Below, in pieces: positions 13,981 to 21,316 of a stretch of 44,456 bases of DNA. A model generated the notes under the pieces. It searched no databases and was not told the origin of the DNA. It was given only the letters and a program-made list of their open reading frames with translations. Numbering within the stretch: the stretch's first letter is position 1; every line of letters begins with the position of its first letter. This DNA comes from a virus, in the IMG/VR virus record IMGVR_UViG_3300045912_000212, positions 1 through 44,456 of that record. One strand, written 5' to 3'. The position numbers and the translations under genes are program-made.

Positions 13981-14247
13981 CTACTGGCCCCTGCTGTGCA
14001 TTCTGTAAAGTTTTTCCAACAGGATGTTCAGGGCCTGACATACAACATCCGCTTCACACTGGCCGGGCTGGTACAGGCATAACAGTGGAGTGTTGATGGC
14101 TCGGGCCTCCCCGTGCTCAAGGTAGATCATCCAGCAGCCGGCCCCAGGAATGGCATAGACGCGGCCAGATAACAGAGAGTTCAGTCCACCGTAGGGCGGA
14201 TATGCGTTCTGGTTCAGAGCGCTGACGATGATAGCTCCGTGTGTCAT
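13981..14247 (-). CDS. Hypothetical protein, 88 aa
   Basis: Overlaps the upstream ATPase stop by 4 nt (ATGA). Mixed alpha/beta with a conserved-looking middle (YAIPGAGCWMIYLEHGEARA) and a C-terminal helix (VVCQALNILLEKLYRM). The 14-nt gap to the ERCC4 start supports this stop-start arrangement. Function unknown. Confidence 0.68.
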   Translation of the reverse strand: MTHGAIIVSALNQNAYPPYGGLNSLLSGRVYAIPGAGCWMIYLEHGEARAINTPLLCLYQPGQCEADVVCQALNILLEKLYRMHSRGQ

Positions 14248-15011
14248 ACCCAGTCCCCCTCTTTGCTTTCTGGGAAGCAGAGCTGTCCGAGCGTGGAGAA
14301 GGTGTTCAGGGGCCCGATCAGCTCTACTCCAATCACGTCCATGGTCTGATACCGGCTGTCGATGATCCGGGTTCCGAACAACCTGTTCTCGGCATCCAGG
14401 TAGTGCTCCACGATGACATCAGCGATGAACCCGAAATCCGTGAAGCCGGCCCTTTCGTATTTGCCGCTCCAGGAGTCCTTGCCTTCCTTGTTGGTCTTGT
14501 ACTCTTTCTTCACTTTATGAATCCAGACTGAGTTCAGGCCGGGCCTTCTCTGCACAGTCTTTAGCAGTTCGCGGAACTCAGCGTTTACCGGGCCGTAGTG
14601 GTGCGGCATGACCTGAGTGAGCTTGCCGAACCGGGCCAGCCTCAGCAGCTCCCATACCTCAGTGGCCGTGTCCACTACTAAGCCCCGGATGGACTTGTCG
14701 CTAACCGCCGTCCGGATCGCCGCTTCCACCTGATCCCACAGTTTCGCGTTGATAGCCGCGTCCGGAGCCCTCTTCAACGGCTCATATTCAAAATAGTGGA
14801 TCTTCTTTCCCTGCCGCTTCCAGTAACTAGCCACTTCCAGGGTTCCCGTGTCGCTGCTCACAACGGCTATGGGTTCCGGCATGGTGAATGCCCAGTGTGT
14901 CTTGCCCCGCTTCTCGTGACCCGAACTGCAAACCATCAGCGAAGGCTGAGACCTGCCGGTAATTTCCGTAAACCCTGCATGGGCCAGGCTGCCTTTAGGT
15001 TCGACTGCCAT
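14244..15011 (-). CDS. RecA-fold ATPase (AAA_24 / Sak4-like), 255 aa
   Basis: P-loop ATPase with Walker A GHEKRGKT (31-38, a relaxed GxxxxGKT) after a short beta strand (SLMVCSS), and a Walker B-like RGLVVDTATE near 107. Overall it matches the phage AAA_24/Sak4 group, which promotes single-strand annealing or recombination together with an SSB. Start at the ATG at 15011, 2 nt after the upstream stop; the 269-residue version would overlap. Genes for a candidate SSB and a helicase lie just upstream, making a coherent recombination-replication block. Confidence 0.82.
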   Translation of the reverse strand: MAVEPKGSLAHAGFTEITGRSQPSLMVCSSGHEKRGKTHWAFTMPEPIAVVSSDTGTLEVASYWKRQGKKIHYFEYEPLKRAPDAAINAKLWDQVEAAIRTAVSDKSIRGLVVDTATEVWELLRLARFGKLTQVMPHHYGPVNAEFRELLKTVQRRPGLNSVWIHKVKKEYKTNKEGKDSWSGKYERAGFTDFGFIADVIVEHYLDAENRLFGTRIIDSRYQTMDVIGVELIGPLNTFSTLGQLCFPESKEGDWV

Positions 15012-15013
15012 AA

Positions 15014-15370
15014 CTAGAGTCCCTCCCCTCTCCGGCCCGTGACGATCCGCCACAGAAGGGACAGCCAGTTCATCTGTGAGTACATCCTCTCCAGGCTAAG
15101 GTAGTAGATCACCACATCGGCCAGAGTCCGGCCTGCGTGGCGTCCCTGACTGATCTCGGTTCTGTAGTGCTCTCTCAGGTACAGGGTAATTCTGCTGATG
15201 CACTCCGCCTCGTCCCTGACGGCTTGGAGTTCGGCCCGTCTCTGGGCTAGAGTCCTGGTGAGCATCTCCAGTTCCTCTTTGAGTTGCTCCGCCGGGCCCA
15301 GAGGCTCATGGGTGGCTGGTATGGACTGGTATTCCAAATCTTTGCCGGAAGGCATTCTGATAACTTCCAT
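15014..15370 (-). CDS. Coiled-coil hypothetical protein, 118 aa
   Basis: Start at the ATG at 15370 (MEVIRMPSGKDLEYQ), preceded by GAGGAG. The upstream 89-residue extension is Arg-rich shadow sequence. The middle is a coiled coil (EQLKEELEMLTRTLAQRRAE), and the C-terminus has a short hydrophobic stretch (NWLSLLWRIVTG) that may be amphipathic. It follows the hairpin at 15408-15437 and precedes the ATPase by 2 nt. Confidence 0.72.
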   Translation of the reverse strand: MEVIRMPSGKDLEYQSIPATHEPLGPAEQLKEELEMLTRTLAQRRAELQAVRDEAECISRITLYLREHYRTEISQGRHAGRTLADVVIYYLSLERMYSQMNWLSLLWRIVTGRRGEGL

Positions 15371-15407
15371 CGTCCTGTCTCCTCTTCGATCTCTACAATT
15401 CAGATAG

Positions 15408-15437
15408 GGCCCGTGGCGTATTCGTATGCCACGGGCC
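15408..15437. terminator. Strong hairpin downstream of the candidate SSB gene
   Basis: GGCCCGTGGCGTA (15408-15420) and TATGCCACGGGCC (15425-15437) form a 13-bp stem with one G-T wobble and a 4-nt loop. On the coding strand it comes 8 nt after the SSB-like stop and has no T-tract, so it may be a partial terminator or an RNA-stability element that raises the SSB-like product over downstream genes. Confidence 0.62.
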
Positions 15438-15444
15438 GGGTCTG

Positions 15445-16263
15445 CTACAGGCTCACGTCCTCGCCGGTCACGTTGAAACCGTTTTCCTTCAGGAAAGCGG
15501 GATCGCAGATGTGATCCAAAAACTGGTTGCTCTCCTTGCCGGGCTTCAGGCCGAAGTTTTTCACCTGGCGCATCCCGCGCAGCCGGAGCTGCCTGATCGG
15601 ACTCTTGCCGTTGGCCTGAAGATCCTCGCTGATCCACGAGACTGCGGAGGCTAGCAGTTCCACGCTGTAGTCATCCTTCGAGTCGTACGCCGTGGCCTTC
15701 TCCGTTCTGTTGTCAGCTTTGCCCGCCGCCGCCGGGGCCGTCTTGCCTTTCCGGTCCCACGGCAGGCTGATGATCTTGCTACAAACCAAGATGGTTTTCT
15801 CACGCTCACGCCCGTCCGGGCGCGTACTGGCGCTGGAAACCAGTCCGTCACGCTTCGGGGCGGGCACCCGCTTGATGTGAATTTTCGCTCCAATCAGAAC
15901 TGAAACATCTCCGTCGGTGAGAGGGTCGAGGTTCGCTCCGTGGTCCACCATGCTTTGGAGGAACAGGCCGAGATTGCTATTCTTCGACAGGTTCGACCTG
16001 GTTCCGTTTTGGATCAGCGTGCGCCCGTCCGTATCGGGGTCCGGGGCGAAGTCCGCCACGCTGCCAGCGCTGAACAGATGATCGTGTTCGGTGAAGCTGT
16101 CGTCTCCGAGCACGCGGAACTTGACCTGCAAAGCCAGCGCCGTGGCGCTGGGCAGGGAGCCGTCGTAGTCAGTAGCAATAAATCGAGCATCCAGCACTTC
16201 CACGTCCTGGTCGTCGATTAGTCCTGACTGAACGAAATCACGCGGGTTCAAACTTACGTTCAT
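15445..16263 (-). CDS. Putative single-stranded DNA-binding protein, 272 aa
   Basis: The beta-rich N-terminus (DVEVLDARFIATDYDGSLP, ALALQVKFRVLGDD, HLFSAGSVADFAPDPDTDG, SNLGLFLQSMVDHG) follows a pattern I associate with phage SSB-like proteins found next to Sak4 ATPases and DinG helicases. A Lys/Ala-rich linker (about 165-185) separates a second small domain. The neighbourhood between helicase and ATPase supports the role. I cannot assign a named family from sequence alone, and a capping or recombination-mediator function remains possible. Confidence 0.6.
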   Translation of the reverse strand: MNVSLNPRDFVQSGLIDDQDVEVLDARFIATDYDGSLPSATALALQVKFRVLGDDSFTEHDHLFSAGSVADFAPDPDTDGRTLIQNGTRSNLSKNSNLGLFLQSMVDHGANLDPLTDGDVSVLIGAKIHIKRVPAPKRDGLVSSASTRPDGREREKTILVCSKIISLPWDRKGKTAPAAAGKADNRTEKATAYDSKDDYSVELLASAVSWISEDLQANGKSPIRQLRLRGMRQVKNFGLKPGKESNQFLDHICDPAFLKENGFNVTGEDVSL

Positions 16264-16334
16264 GTCTGATCTCCTGATTCTGAGGTTGATCCGGCTGATA
16301 AAAACTGGCCTGGGCCAGTCATAACAGATGAAAA

Positions 16335-17960
16335 CTAAAAGGGCACGCCCATCTCCGTGAGCAGCGGCGGCGGCGGACTGGGTACGTTTTCCCGTTTACG
16401 ATAAAGCTGCCTGAACCACGGCGGAAATAATCCCGGCCTCCAACGGATGATGCGGTCCACCGTGTCATCGAGGATGAAGGTCTCGCAGCGGTCATTTTCG
16501 GCCCTCATGCCACGCCCGCACATCTGGACCAGTTCCTGGGCCATGAGGTAGTGTGAATAGTTGCCGTCCTCTTCCACCCGCACCCTGACCAGTCCGGATG
16601 AATGGTCTGGATAGGGAGCCTTCAGGATGATCTGATACTCACACTGCTGGTATGGAAAATCGTAACCTGTGCCCATGCTCGGGGTGACCAGAATCGCCGG
16701 AGCCTCCGATAGCCTGAAACTAGCGGCGGCGTCTACGGCCTCTCCCCGCACGGGTGTGTGACTGATCATGTAGTCCCGGTACGCGCTCCTGGCAATGACC
16801 TCGTGCGCCCTCTGGTAGCTCGTGGTGTGAATAATCCCCTTGCGGTCGAGGCGCGAGCCGATTATCTGGTCGATCTTCTCCAGTTGTAGATTCATCGCCT
16901 TCTCCCGGTTCTTGTAGTTACTGCGGACAGTCGGGATGTGGTAAATAGGACTGCGGGAAGCGGGAAAGCTGTAGGGATGGTCACGGAAGGTAAGCTCGGA
17001 CGGCGGTACGCCGAGCAGGTCCATGGTTTTAGGCAGGAGGGTGGCCGAGACGAGGACAATCTTAGGCACCTTGTTCCATAGAACCTCCTCCGCGTAGAGT
17101 TTAGCCCAGAGGGGAGACAGACGGTATGCTGTTTTCCGCCTGTCTACCTCATCAGGGACCGTCTCAGCCAGCCAGTGACCCTTGATGGAGCTTAAGCGTT
17201 TCAGTTTACCCAGCAGATTGCGCAGAGCCTTCACGCGGCGGACGACATCAACACTGGCCGTGCCGGAGCGTAGATCCTCCTGGTAGCACTCAATCTGCTG
17301 TTCACACCGCTGTACATGGCTTAAAGCCCACCTGGTCCACTGGTTGATGATGTAGTAGGTCCTGGGGGGTCCCGTTCTGAGCAGGTCCAGATCCCGAGGC
17401 GTAATGACACAGCTCACCGTACTGGTGACGATCTCCGGAGCGTCGTGAGCCTCGTCACAGATGAGCAGATCCACCGCTCCTAGCCCCTCGCCAAAGAAGT
17501 TGATTGCCGACCAGTAGGAGTAGTTGGTTACAACGATCTGGCTCTTTAGGCCTTCCAGATATTGCACCATGTAGGGGCAAGTAGGAGGCTTGTCTGAGTT
17601 CCGGCTGCCCTCCCGGCAGCCGTACAGAGGCCCGTCCTCACACGTCAGGCCCGCACGGCTGCCGCAGTCGAATGTGTTCCGGCCTTTAACGCTGACGAGT
17701 CCACACAGGCCGAAGTCTGAAACGAGCTGGTCCTGAAGCCCCTTGGTTGCAGTCAGGATCACGGTGCGCCCGCCGGTGATGAGGGCCTCCGCCATGTAGA
17801 TAGCGCTTTTCCCGCTGCCGGTCGGCAGGGACTGGGCAACAAACCGGGTGCCAGCATCTAGACTCGCTTCGATGGCTCTGACTTGATGATCACGCCAGCG
17901 GGCGAATTTAGGCGGCAGTCCGATGTCTGATGGGGTGATTCCGGCGAGGATACCGGGCAT
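16335..17960 (-). CDS. DinG/XPD-type superfamily 2 helicase with Fe-S cysteines, 541 aa
   Basis: Motif I LPTGSGKS (45-52); a cysteine set at about C99, C107, C115 and C128 in the XPD/DinG 4Fe-4S position; motif II CDEAHD (168-173); motif III VLVSATLLP; motif V MGTGYDFPY; motif VI QMCGRGMRAE near the C-terminus. These enzymes unwind DNA 5' to 3', remove R-loops and fork blocks. Length is shorter than bacterial DinG (about 700), as in other phage versions. It probably serves as the main replication helicase here, since no DnaB-like helicase or primase is visible. The 71 bases to the next gene hold no clear signal. Confidence 0.93.
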   Translation of the reverse strand: MPGILAGITPSDIGLPPKFARWRDHQVRAIEASLDAGTRFVAQSLPTGSGKSAIYMAEALITGGRTVILTATKGLQDQLVSDFGLCGLVSVKGRNTFDCGSRAGLTCEDGPLYGCREGSRNSDKPPTCPYMVQYLEGLKSQIVVTNYSYWSAINFFGEGLGAVDLLICDEAHDAPEIVTSTVSCVITPRDLDLLRTGPPRTYYIINQWTRWALSHVQRCEQQIECYQEDLRSGTASVDVVRRVKALRNLLGKLKRLSSIKGHWLAETVPDEVDRRKTAYRLSPLWAKLYAEEVLWNKVPKIVLVSATLLPKTMDLLGVPPSELTFRDHPYSFPASRSPIYHIPTVRSNYKNREKAMNLQLEKIDQIIGSRLDRKGIIHTTSYQRAHEVIARSAYRDYMISHTPVRGEAVDAAASFRLSEAPAILVTPSMGTGYDFPYQQCEYQIILKAPYPDHSSGLVRVRVEEDGNYSHYLMAQELVQMCGRGMRAENDRCETFILDDTVDRIIRWRPGLFPPWFRQLYRKRENVPSPPPPLLTEMGVPF

Positions 17961-18004
17961 TATTAGTTCCTCCTGCTGCCACGGGCGCGGCCTCTCAGGG
18001 CCGC

Positions 18005-18652
18005 TTAGTTTTCATAATCTAACTGGTCAGGATCAATCTGCGGAGGCAGGCCGGAGCTGCTGTAAGTGGCAGGCCGGTACGAGGCGGGACCGTCCGCTGT
18101 CTCACGCAGCACACGGGCGAATCCTGCCAGTTTGTCCCTGAACTCGGTGAGAAACCGCTTTCGCCATGCGCTCTCTTTAGGAATCGCGTCGATCTGGCTT
18201 TTTACCTGAGCCACGATTCTGATGACGGCCCGCGTGTTGCCGTCGGCTGCGTGCATAGAGCACGTCTTGACCGCCGTCTCAATTGCATTCCGGATGGCCA
18301 GTACAGTCTGCTCGTCTCTCATCTGCTCGGCGATGGCCTCACATGCCATGATCAGATGGCGCGGAACGTCCTGGGCCCGCCGGTGACAAAAGAATGCGTG
18401 GCGGTACACGGCATGGCGGAAGAAGTCCCCGGTTGTTTTGTAGGGGAACCTTTTCGACGCCACGAGAATCTCCACGGCCCGGTGGAGCGTGGGCGGAACG
18501 CGGAATGACTCCCTGACTGAGTGGCCCTTGGCGTCCACTGCGGGACAGACCCACTCCTCGTCGCTGAAATCAAGCTCCGAAGCGTCCCACTTCGGTTCAT
18601 CGTAGAGGTCAGTGAATGTGACCTCCCTGCTGGCTGGCTTGTTCTTAGCCAC
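18005..18652 (-). CDS. Hypothetical protein with possible RHH-like segment, 215 aa
   Basis: The GTG at 18652 follows AGAGGA. The longer frame to 18775 overlaps the upstream gene completely and is rejected. An acidic N-terminus (DEPKWDASELDFSDEEW) precedes VRESFRVPPTLHRAVEILVA, a strand-helix pattern like ribbon-helix-helix DNA binders, then long helices. The C-terminus (QIDPDQLDYEN) is acidic. Second gene of the early operon, so perhaps a regulator or recombination accessory protein. Confidence 0.72.
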   Translation of the reverse strand: MAKNKPASREVTFTDLYDEPKWDASELDFSDEEWVCPAVDAKGHSVRESFRVPPTLHRAVEILVASKRFPYKTTGDFFRHAVYRHAFFCHRRAQDVPRHLIMACEAIAEQMRDEQTVLAIRNAIETAVKTCSMHAADGNTRAVIRIVAQVKSQIDAIPKESAWRKRFLTEFRDKLAGFARVLRETADGPASYRPATYSSSGLPPQIDPDQLDYEN

Positions 18653-18654
18653 GG

Positions 18655-18981
18655 CTAGTTCCTCTTGAGGCTCGGATGGGGGATGACGATGCCGCTGCAC
18701 AGCCGCGCGTGAACCTGGGACATTTCCTCGCGGTGCTGGATCTGCTGCTCGATTAACATTTTCCACTCCGCACAAAAGGCCGCTAGTATGCCCTTTAACG
18801 CATCACAGACAGCGGGACCGAAGTGCAGAGCGATCTCTCCCGATTCTCCCGACGCCTCGTTGTAGCGGCACTCGTCGATGATCCGGCAGGCGTGGCTGAG
18901 CTTTTCCTGGTTAATGGAGATCAGGCGGTCCAAAGCGCTGATCGCCTCAGCTACGGAGCGCTGGTCTAAGGTAGGTTGCAT
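18655..18981 (-). CDS. First gene of the early operon, helical protein, 108 aa
   Basis: The ATG at 18981 (MQPTLDQRSV) lies 7 nt after the predicted -10 (18994-18989), so the message may be leaderless. An in-frame ATG at 18993 overlaps the -10 itself and is unlikely. The product is helical (EAISALDRLISINQEKLSHA, EWKMLIEQQIQHREEMSQVH) with no known domain. It stops 3 nt before the next start. Being first after the repressor-controlled promoter, it is a good candidate for an early takeover protein. Confidence 0.72.
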   Translation of the reverse strand: MQPTLDQRSVAEAISALDRLISINQEKLSHACRIIDECRYNEASGESGEIALHFGPAVCDALKGILAAFCAEWKMLIEQQIQHREEMSQVHARLCSGIVIPHPSLKRN

Positions 18982-18988
18982 GGCACTC

Positions 18989-19024
18989 AGCATACCTTAG
19001 GTGTTTACTAGGAGTCAACACTTA
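18989..19024. promoter_or_regulatory. Early (leftward) promoter with XRE operator
   Basis: Read leftward: -35 TTGACT (19018-19013), 18-nt spacer, -10 TATGCT (18994-18989). The interval 19001-19021 is an imperfect palindrome GTGTTTACT-AGG-AGTCAACAC with one mismatch between arms, covering the -35 and part of the spacer, so a bound repressor would block RNA polymerase. The same half-sites recur at 4607-4625. A weaker rightward promoter (TAGACA near 19023, TATGGT near 19047) diverges from it towards the regulator gene. Confidence 0.68.
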
Positions 19025-19092
19025 GACAACCAGACGGGGACCTCCGTATGGTACTGGTACTCAGGCCGCTGTTGACCTGGGGCAAACAACAC

Positions 19093-19338
19093 ATGGAGAA
19101 TGTGGATATGAGGCCTGAACCTGATATTCGGACGTGGGTTGAAGCCACCGGCGGCATGAGCCTCAGTGAAGTAGCGCGGCGGTCCGGCGTGAGCAAGAGC
19201 CATCTCTCCCTTGTATTTCGCGGCCTCCGGCGTCCGTCCATCGGTGTGTGCCGGCGCCTGTCGCAGAGCATGGGCGTGCCGCTAGCCGAGGTTATCCGGC
19301 TACTGCCAGACTCTGAGTCTGAACCGTCTGTGGTTTGA
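19093..19338 (+). CDS. XRE-family regulator, putative repressor, about 81 aa
   Basis: A single helix-turn-helix domain: MSLSEVARRSGVSKSHLSLV with the recognition helix at SKSHLSLVFRG, then RPSIGVCRRLSQSMGVPLAEVI, i.e. the five-helix lambda-repressor-like fold and little else. It is the only rightward gene in this part of the circle and diverges from the early operon across the 19001-19021 operator, the classic layout of a lysogeny repressor. The start may be 19093, or 19108 where GAGAAT lies 6 nt upstream and would give a leaderless message. Its 3' end overlaps the integrase gene by 47 bp. Confidence 0.82.
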   Translation: MENVDMRPEPDIRTWVEATGGMSLSEVARRSGVSKSHLSLVFRGLRRPSIGVCRRLSQSMGVPLAEVIRLLPDSESEPSVV

Positions 19339-19951
19339 CCCGCCGCCGGTCTCGGCTCCACTCCACTTCTACTTTATTCTTCTGTTTCTCGTCCTGGTAA
19401 GCCAGCTCGGCTGCCTTCTCGCGGACTGGAGTGGTGATCTGTGCATAGACCTCGGTGCTCTGGATGGTGGAGTGTCCTAGCCAGTCCTTTACGGCATAAA
19501 TATCCACGCCTTTCTCAAGCAGGTGAACCGCGATGGAATGCCGGAGCGTGTGTGCGTGCGACAGACCCTCCGGCCACCCGGCCCGGCTGGCGTAGCAACT
19601 AAACAGTTTGTGCACCTGTTGCCGGCTGACGGGCAGACCCCGCCGGGACGGGAAGAGGGGCCCGGCATCGAGACCCCTGACCTTCAACCACGCGCGGAGA
19701 GCCTGAAGCTCGGCTCTGCACAGACGGTATTCCGCCGCCACACTGCCCTTGACCCGGGGGACATAGAGCCTGCCGCTTTCCTGCCGGTAGTGTTCGAGCT
19801 GGAGCAGTCCATACTCAGAGGCGCGGAGCCCGCGCCAGTATCCCAGCGTGAACATGGCATGGTCCCGCACGGAGACCGAGCAGACCCGGAGCAGATCGTC
19901 CACCTGCTCACGGGTCGCGTAGCGGACTGGTCTGGTTTCCTTCCGGCTCAC
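19292..19951 (-). CDS. Tyrosine recombinase (integrase), catalytic domain, 219 aa
   Basis: All six conserved positions are visible: R43 (GYWRGLRASE), K68 (VPRVKGS), H134 and R137 (HTLRH), H160 (DWLGHS) and Y169 (TEVYAQI). The product begins only about 40 residues before the first catalytic Arg, so it lacks the usual N-terminal SAM-like core-binding domain. It could be a minimal enzyme or work with a host partner such as Xer. Start is the GTG at 19951, overlapping the upstream TGA; longer starts overlap that gene. It suggests integration or dimer resolution; I could not identify an attachment site. Confidence 0.92.
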   Translation of the reverse strand: MSRKETRPVRYATREQVDDLLRVCSVSVRDHAMFTLGYWRGLRASEYGLLQLEHYRQESGRLYVPRVKGSVAAEYRLCRAELQALRAWLKVRGLDAGPLFPSRRGLPVSRQQVHKLFSCYASRAGWPEGLSHAHTLRHSIAVHLLEKGVDIYAVKDWLGHSTIQSTEVYAQITTPVREKAAELAYQDEKQKNKVEVEWSRDRRRVKPQTVQTQSLAVAG

Positions 19952-20439
19952 TGGTAGTATACCCTCGCCGTGATGACCTCCCACGGTTCCGCTGGCCCCT
20001 CGCCGGCCAACGTGACTGTGGCGGGAGACGATGATGTGTTCAGAACGTAGTCCAGGCCCTGGGTCATTTTCAAGCCGTTCCGGTACAGGTCGATGTCACG
20101 GATACTCCCCGGCGGCAGGGGACAGTTTGTCCCCGCACAGGACAGGATAACCGGCTCGGGCGGCTGAGCAGGCGTGTCAGGGATGGGCCGGACCAGACGG
20201 ATTGTGGTGCGTCCGGTCTGATTGTCGCGGGTGACGGTGAAGTATGCAGGATCGAAATCCACCCTCAACTGGCTGAGCCCCGGCCTGGTCGGCTCCGGAC
20301 TCTGAGGCTGGCCCGTGGCGATGACTACGGCCAAGACGGCCAGACCCACGGACAGAGCCAGGCCGTAGAGACCGAACTGCTGGTTCAGAGCGCCAATCCA
20401 GATCAGCACTCTGCGGATGGTGGAAGTGATTAGGGGCAT
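19948..20439 (-). CDS. Membrane-anchored protein with a YRNG beta-domain, 163 aa
   Basis: The N-terminal transmembrane segment (LYGLALSVGLAVLAVVIA) is followed by a Pro-rich linker, a strand-rich region with a Cys pair (LSCAGTNCPLPPGS) and a C-terminal DIDLYRNGLKMTQGLDYVLN ... VITARVYYQ domain. It is a paralogue of the 2373-2795 protein, which has the same anchor, Cys spacing idea and YRNG/DY motif. AGGAG precedes the ATG. Its stop overlaps the integrase start. Possible surface or virion component, or a lysogenic-conversion protein given its place beside the integrase. Confidence 0.78.
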   Translation of the reverse strand: MPLITSTIRRVLIWIGALNQQFGLYGLALSVGLAVLAVVIATGQPQSPEPTRPGLSQLRVDFDPAYFTVTRDNQTGRTTIRLVRPIPDTPAQPPEPVILSCAGTNCPLPPGSIRDIDLYRNGLKMTQGLDYVLNTSSSPATVTLAGEGPAEPWEVITARVYYQ

Positions 20440-20571
20440 GGGAATCTCCTGCTGTCTGAGTAGACAGTTTAGGTATACTGTACCAGCCGCCTGCTATGAA
20501 TGTAAAGGACTTATCTACAGCCCAGTCCGGCCAAGCCCGTCAAGTAGACATTACAGCGTGGTTTTAGGCGT

Positions 20572-20606
20572 AAAAAAGCCCTCCGGGCCTCGCCTCCCGG
20601 AGGGCT
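20572..20606 (-). terminator. Rho-independent terminator at the end of the late operon
   Basis: AGCCCTCCGGG (20577-20587) and CCCGGAGGGCT (20596-20606) form a perfect 11-bp stem with an 8-nt loop, followed on the leftward strand by a T run (A-tract 20572-20577). This is the textbook form. It lies 116 bp after the stop of the lysozyme-like gene and ends the long leftward operon that starts at 42117. The rest of 20440-20722 has a small hairpin CTGTCT-GAGT-AGACAG near 20453-20468 in front of the 20439 gene and no further gene I can support. Confidence 0.92.
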
Positions 20607-20722
20607 CTGCAAGGAGGAGCCAGAACATGAGACTTCTGCTCGTGGCCAGCCGACTACTCCCTACAAGTATGGCCGAAGCGTCTGGTCCAGGTCAATGGGG
20701 TTGCGCATGAACTGAGCCGGGA

Positions 20723-21316
20723 TCAGGCTGGCGAGCGGCGGGGAGGGATGACGACGGCTAGAACCAGAACGGCGGTCCCCGCTGTCAACGCGAGAGTCTG
20801 TTGGGGGGTGAGACTGGTCCCGAGAGCCGAGTTCAGAGTTTGCGCGAGTTCATTGGTCCATGTTCCGCTCCACGCCATATAAACTGGCTGCGTCTGGCTA
20901 GGAGAACTGGAGGGGGACGGGGAGGGCGCGGGAACTGATCCTCCTGGGGCGATGGCTGAGGCTAGGGTGGCTTTGGGGTCGATCCCGGTCCACGCCGAGA
21001 CGTTCCTGAGGTAGACATCGCTCCGGTTCTCGGATGAAGGAGCGTACTTGTAGATGAACTGCTCAAGGGTCAGTCCCCGTGACGCATCCAACCGGATCTG
21101 CGCCAGCAGGCCCTCGTAGCTCGCCTCTCTCGTAGGCCATCCGGCCCAGTTGCGGCCAGCCAGGTAGACTGGTACAGCATTCCGCTGGCCAGCCCACACT
21201 AGATGACCTACATTCCACCGTCCGAACTGCCTCACCATCCGCTGGTTGACGCTATTAGGATCGTCCGACCCTTCCATCCTGATAATGGCGTTAGCCAGAG
21301 TGTGAATATCAGCCAT
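20723..21316 (-). CDS. Lysozyme-like transglycosylase with C-terminal membrane anchor, 197 aa
   Basis: The N-terminal domain (about 1-110) resembles phage peptidoglycan transglycosylases: ALANAIIRMEGSDDPNSVNQ-like opening with E15 as the likely catalytic acid, GRWNVGHLVWAGQ, and a helix GLTLEQFIYKYAPSSEN. A Ser/Pro linker (about 125-145) leads to a C-terminal hydrophobic segment (TLALTAGTAVLVLAVVIP). Expected role: cutting the wall at infection or lysis, tethered to a membrane. Last gene of the late operon, grouped with two small membrane proteins that may be holin or spanin equivalents. Confidence 0.75.
   Translation of the reverse strand: MADIHTLANAIIRMEGSDDPNSVNQRMVRQFGRWNVGHLVWAGQRNAVPVYLAGRNWAGWPTREASYEGLLAQIRLDASRGLTLEQFIYKYAPSSENRSDVYLRNVSAWTGIDPKATLASAIAPGGSVPAPSPSPSSSPSQTQPVYMAWSGTWTNELAQTLNSALGTSLTPQQTLALTAGTAVLVLAVVIPPRRSPA

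Noticed and set aside
20627-20710. 27-codon rightward ORF with a good AAGGAGG site beside the late terminator
   Set aside because: It is short, has no neighbours on that strand and no promoter I can see. The AAGGAGG could be chance next to the terminator stem.
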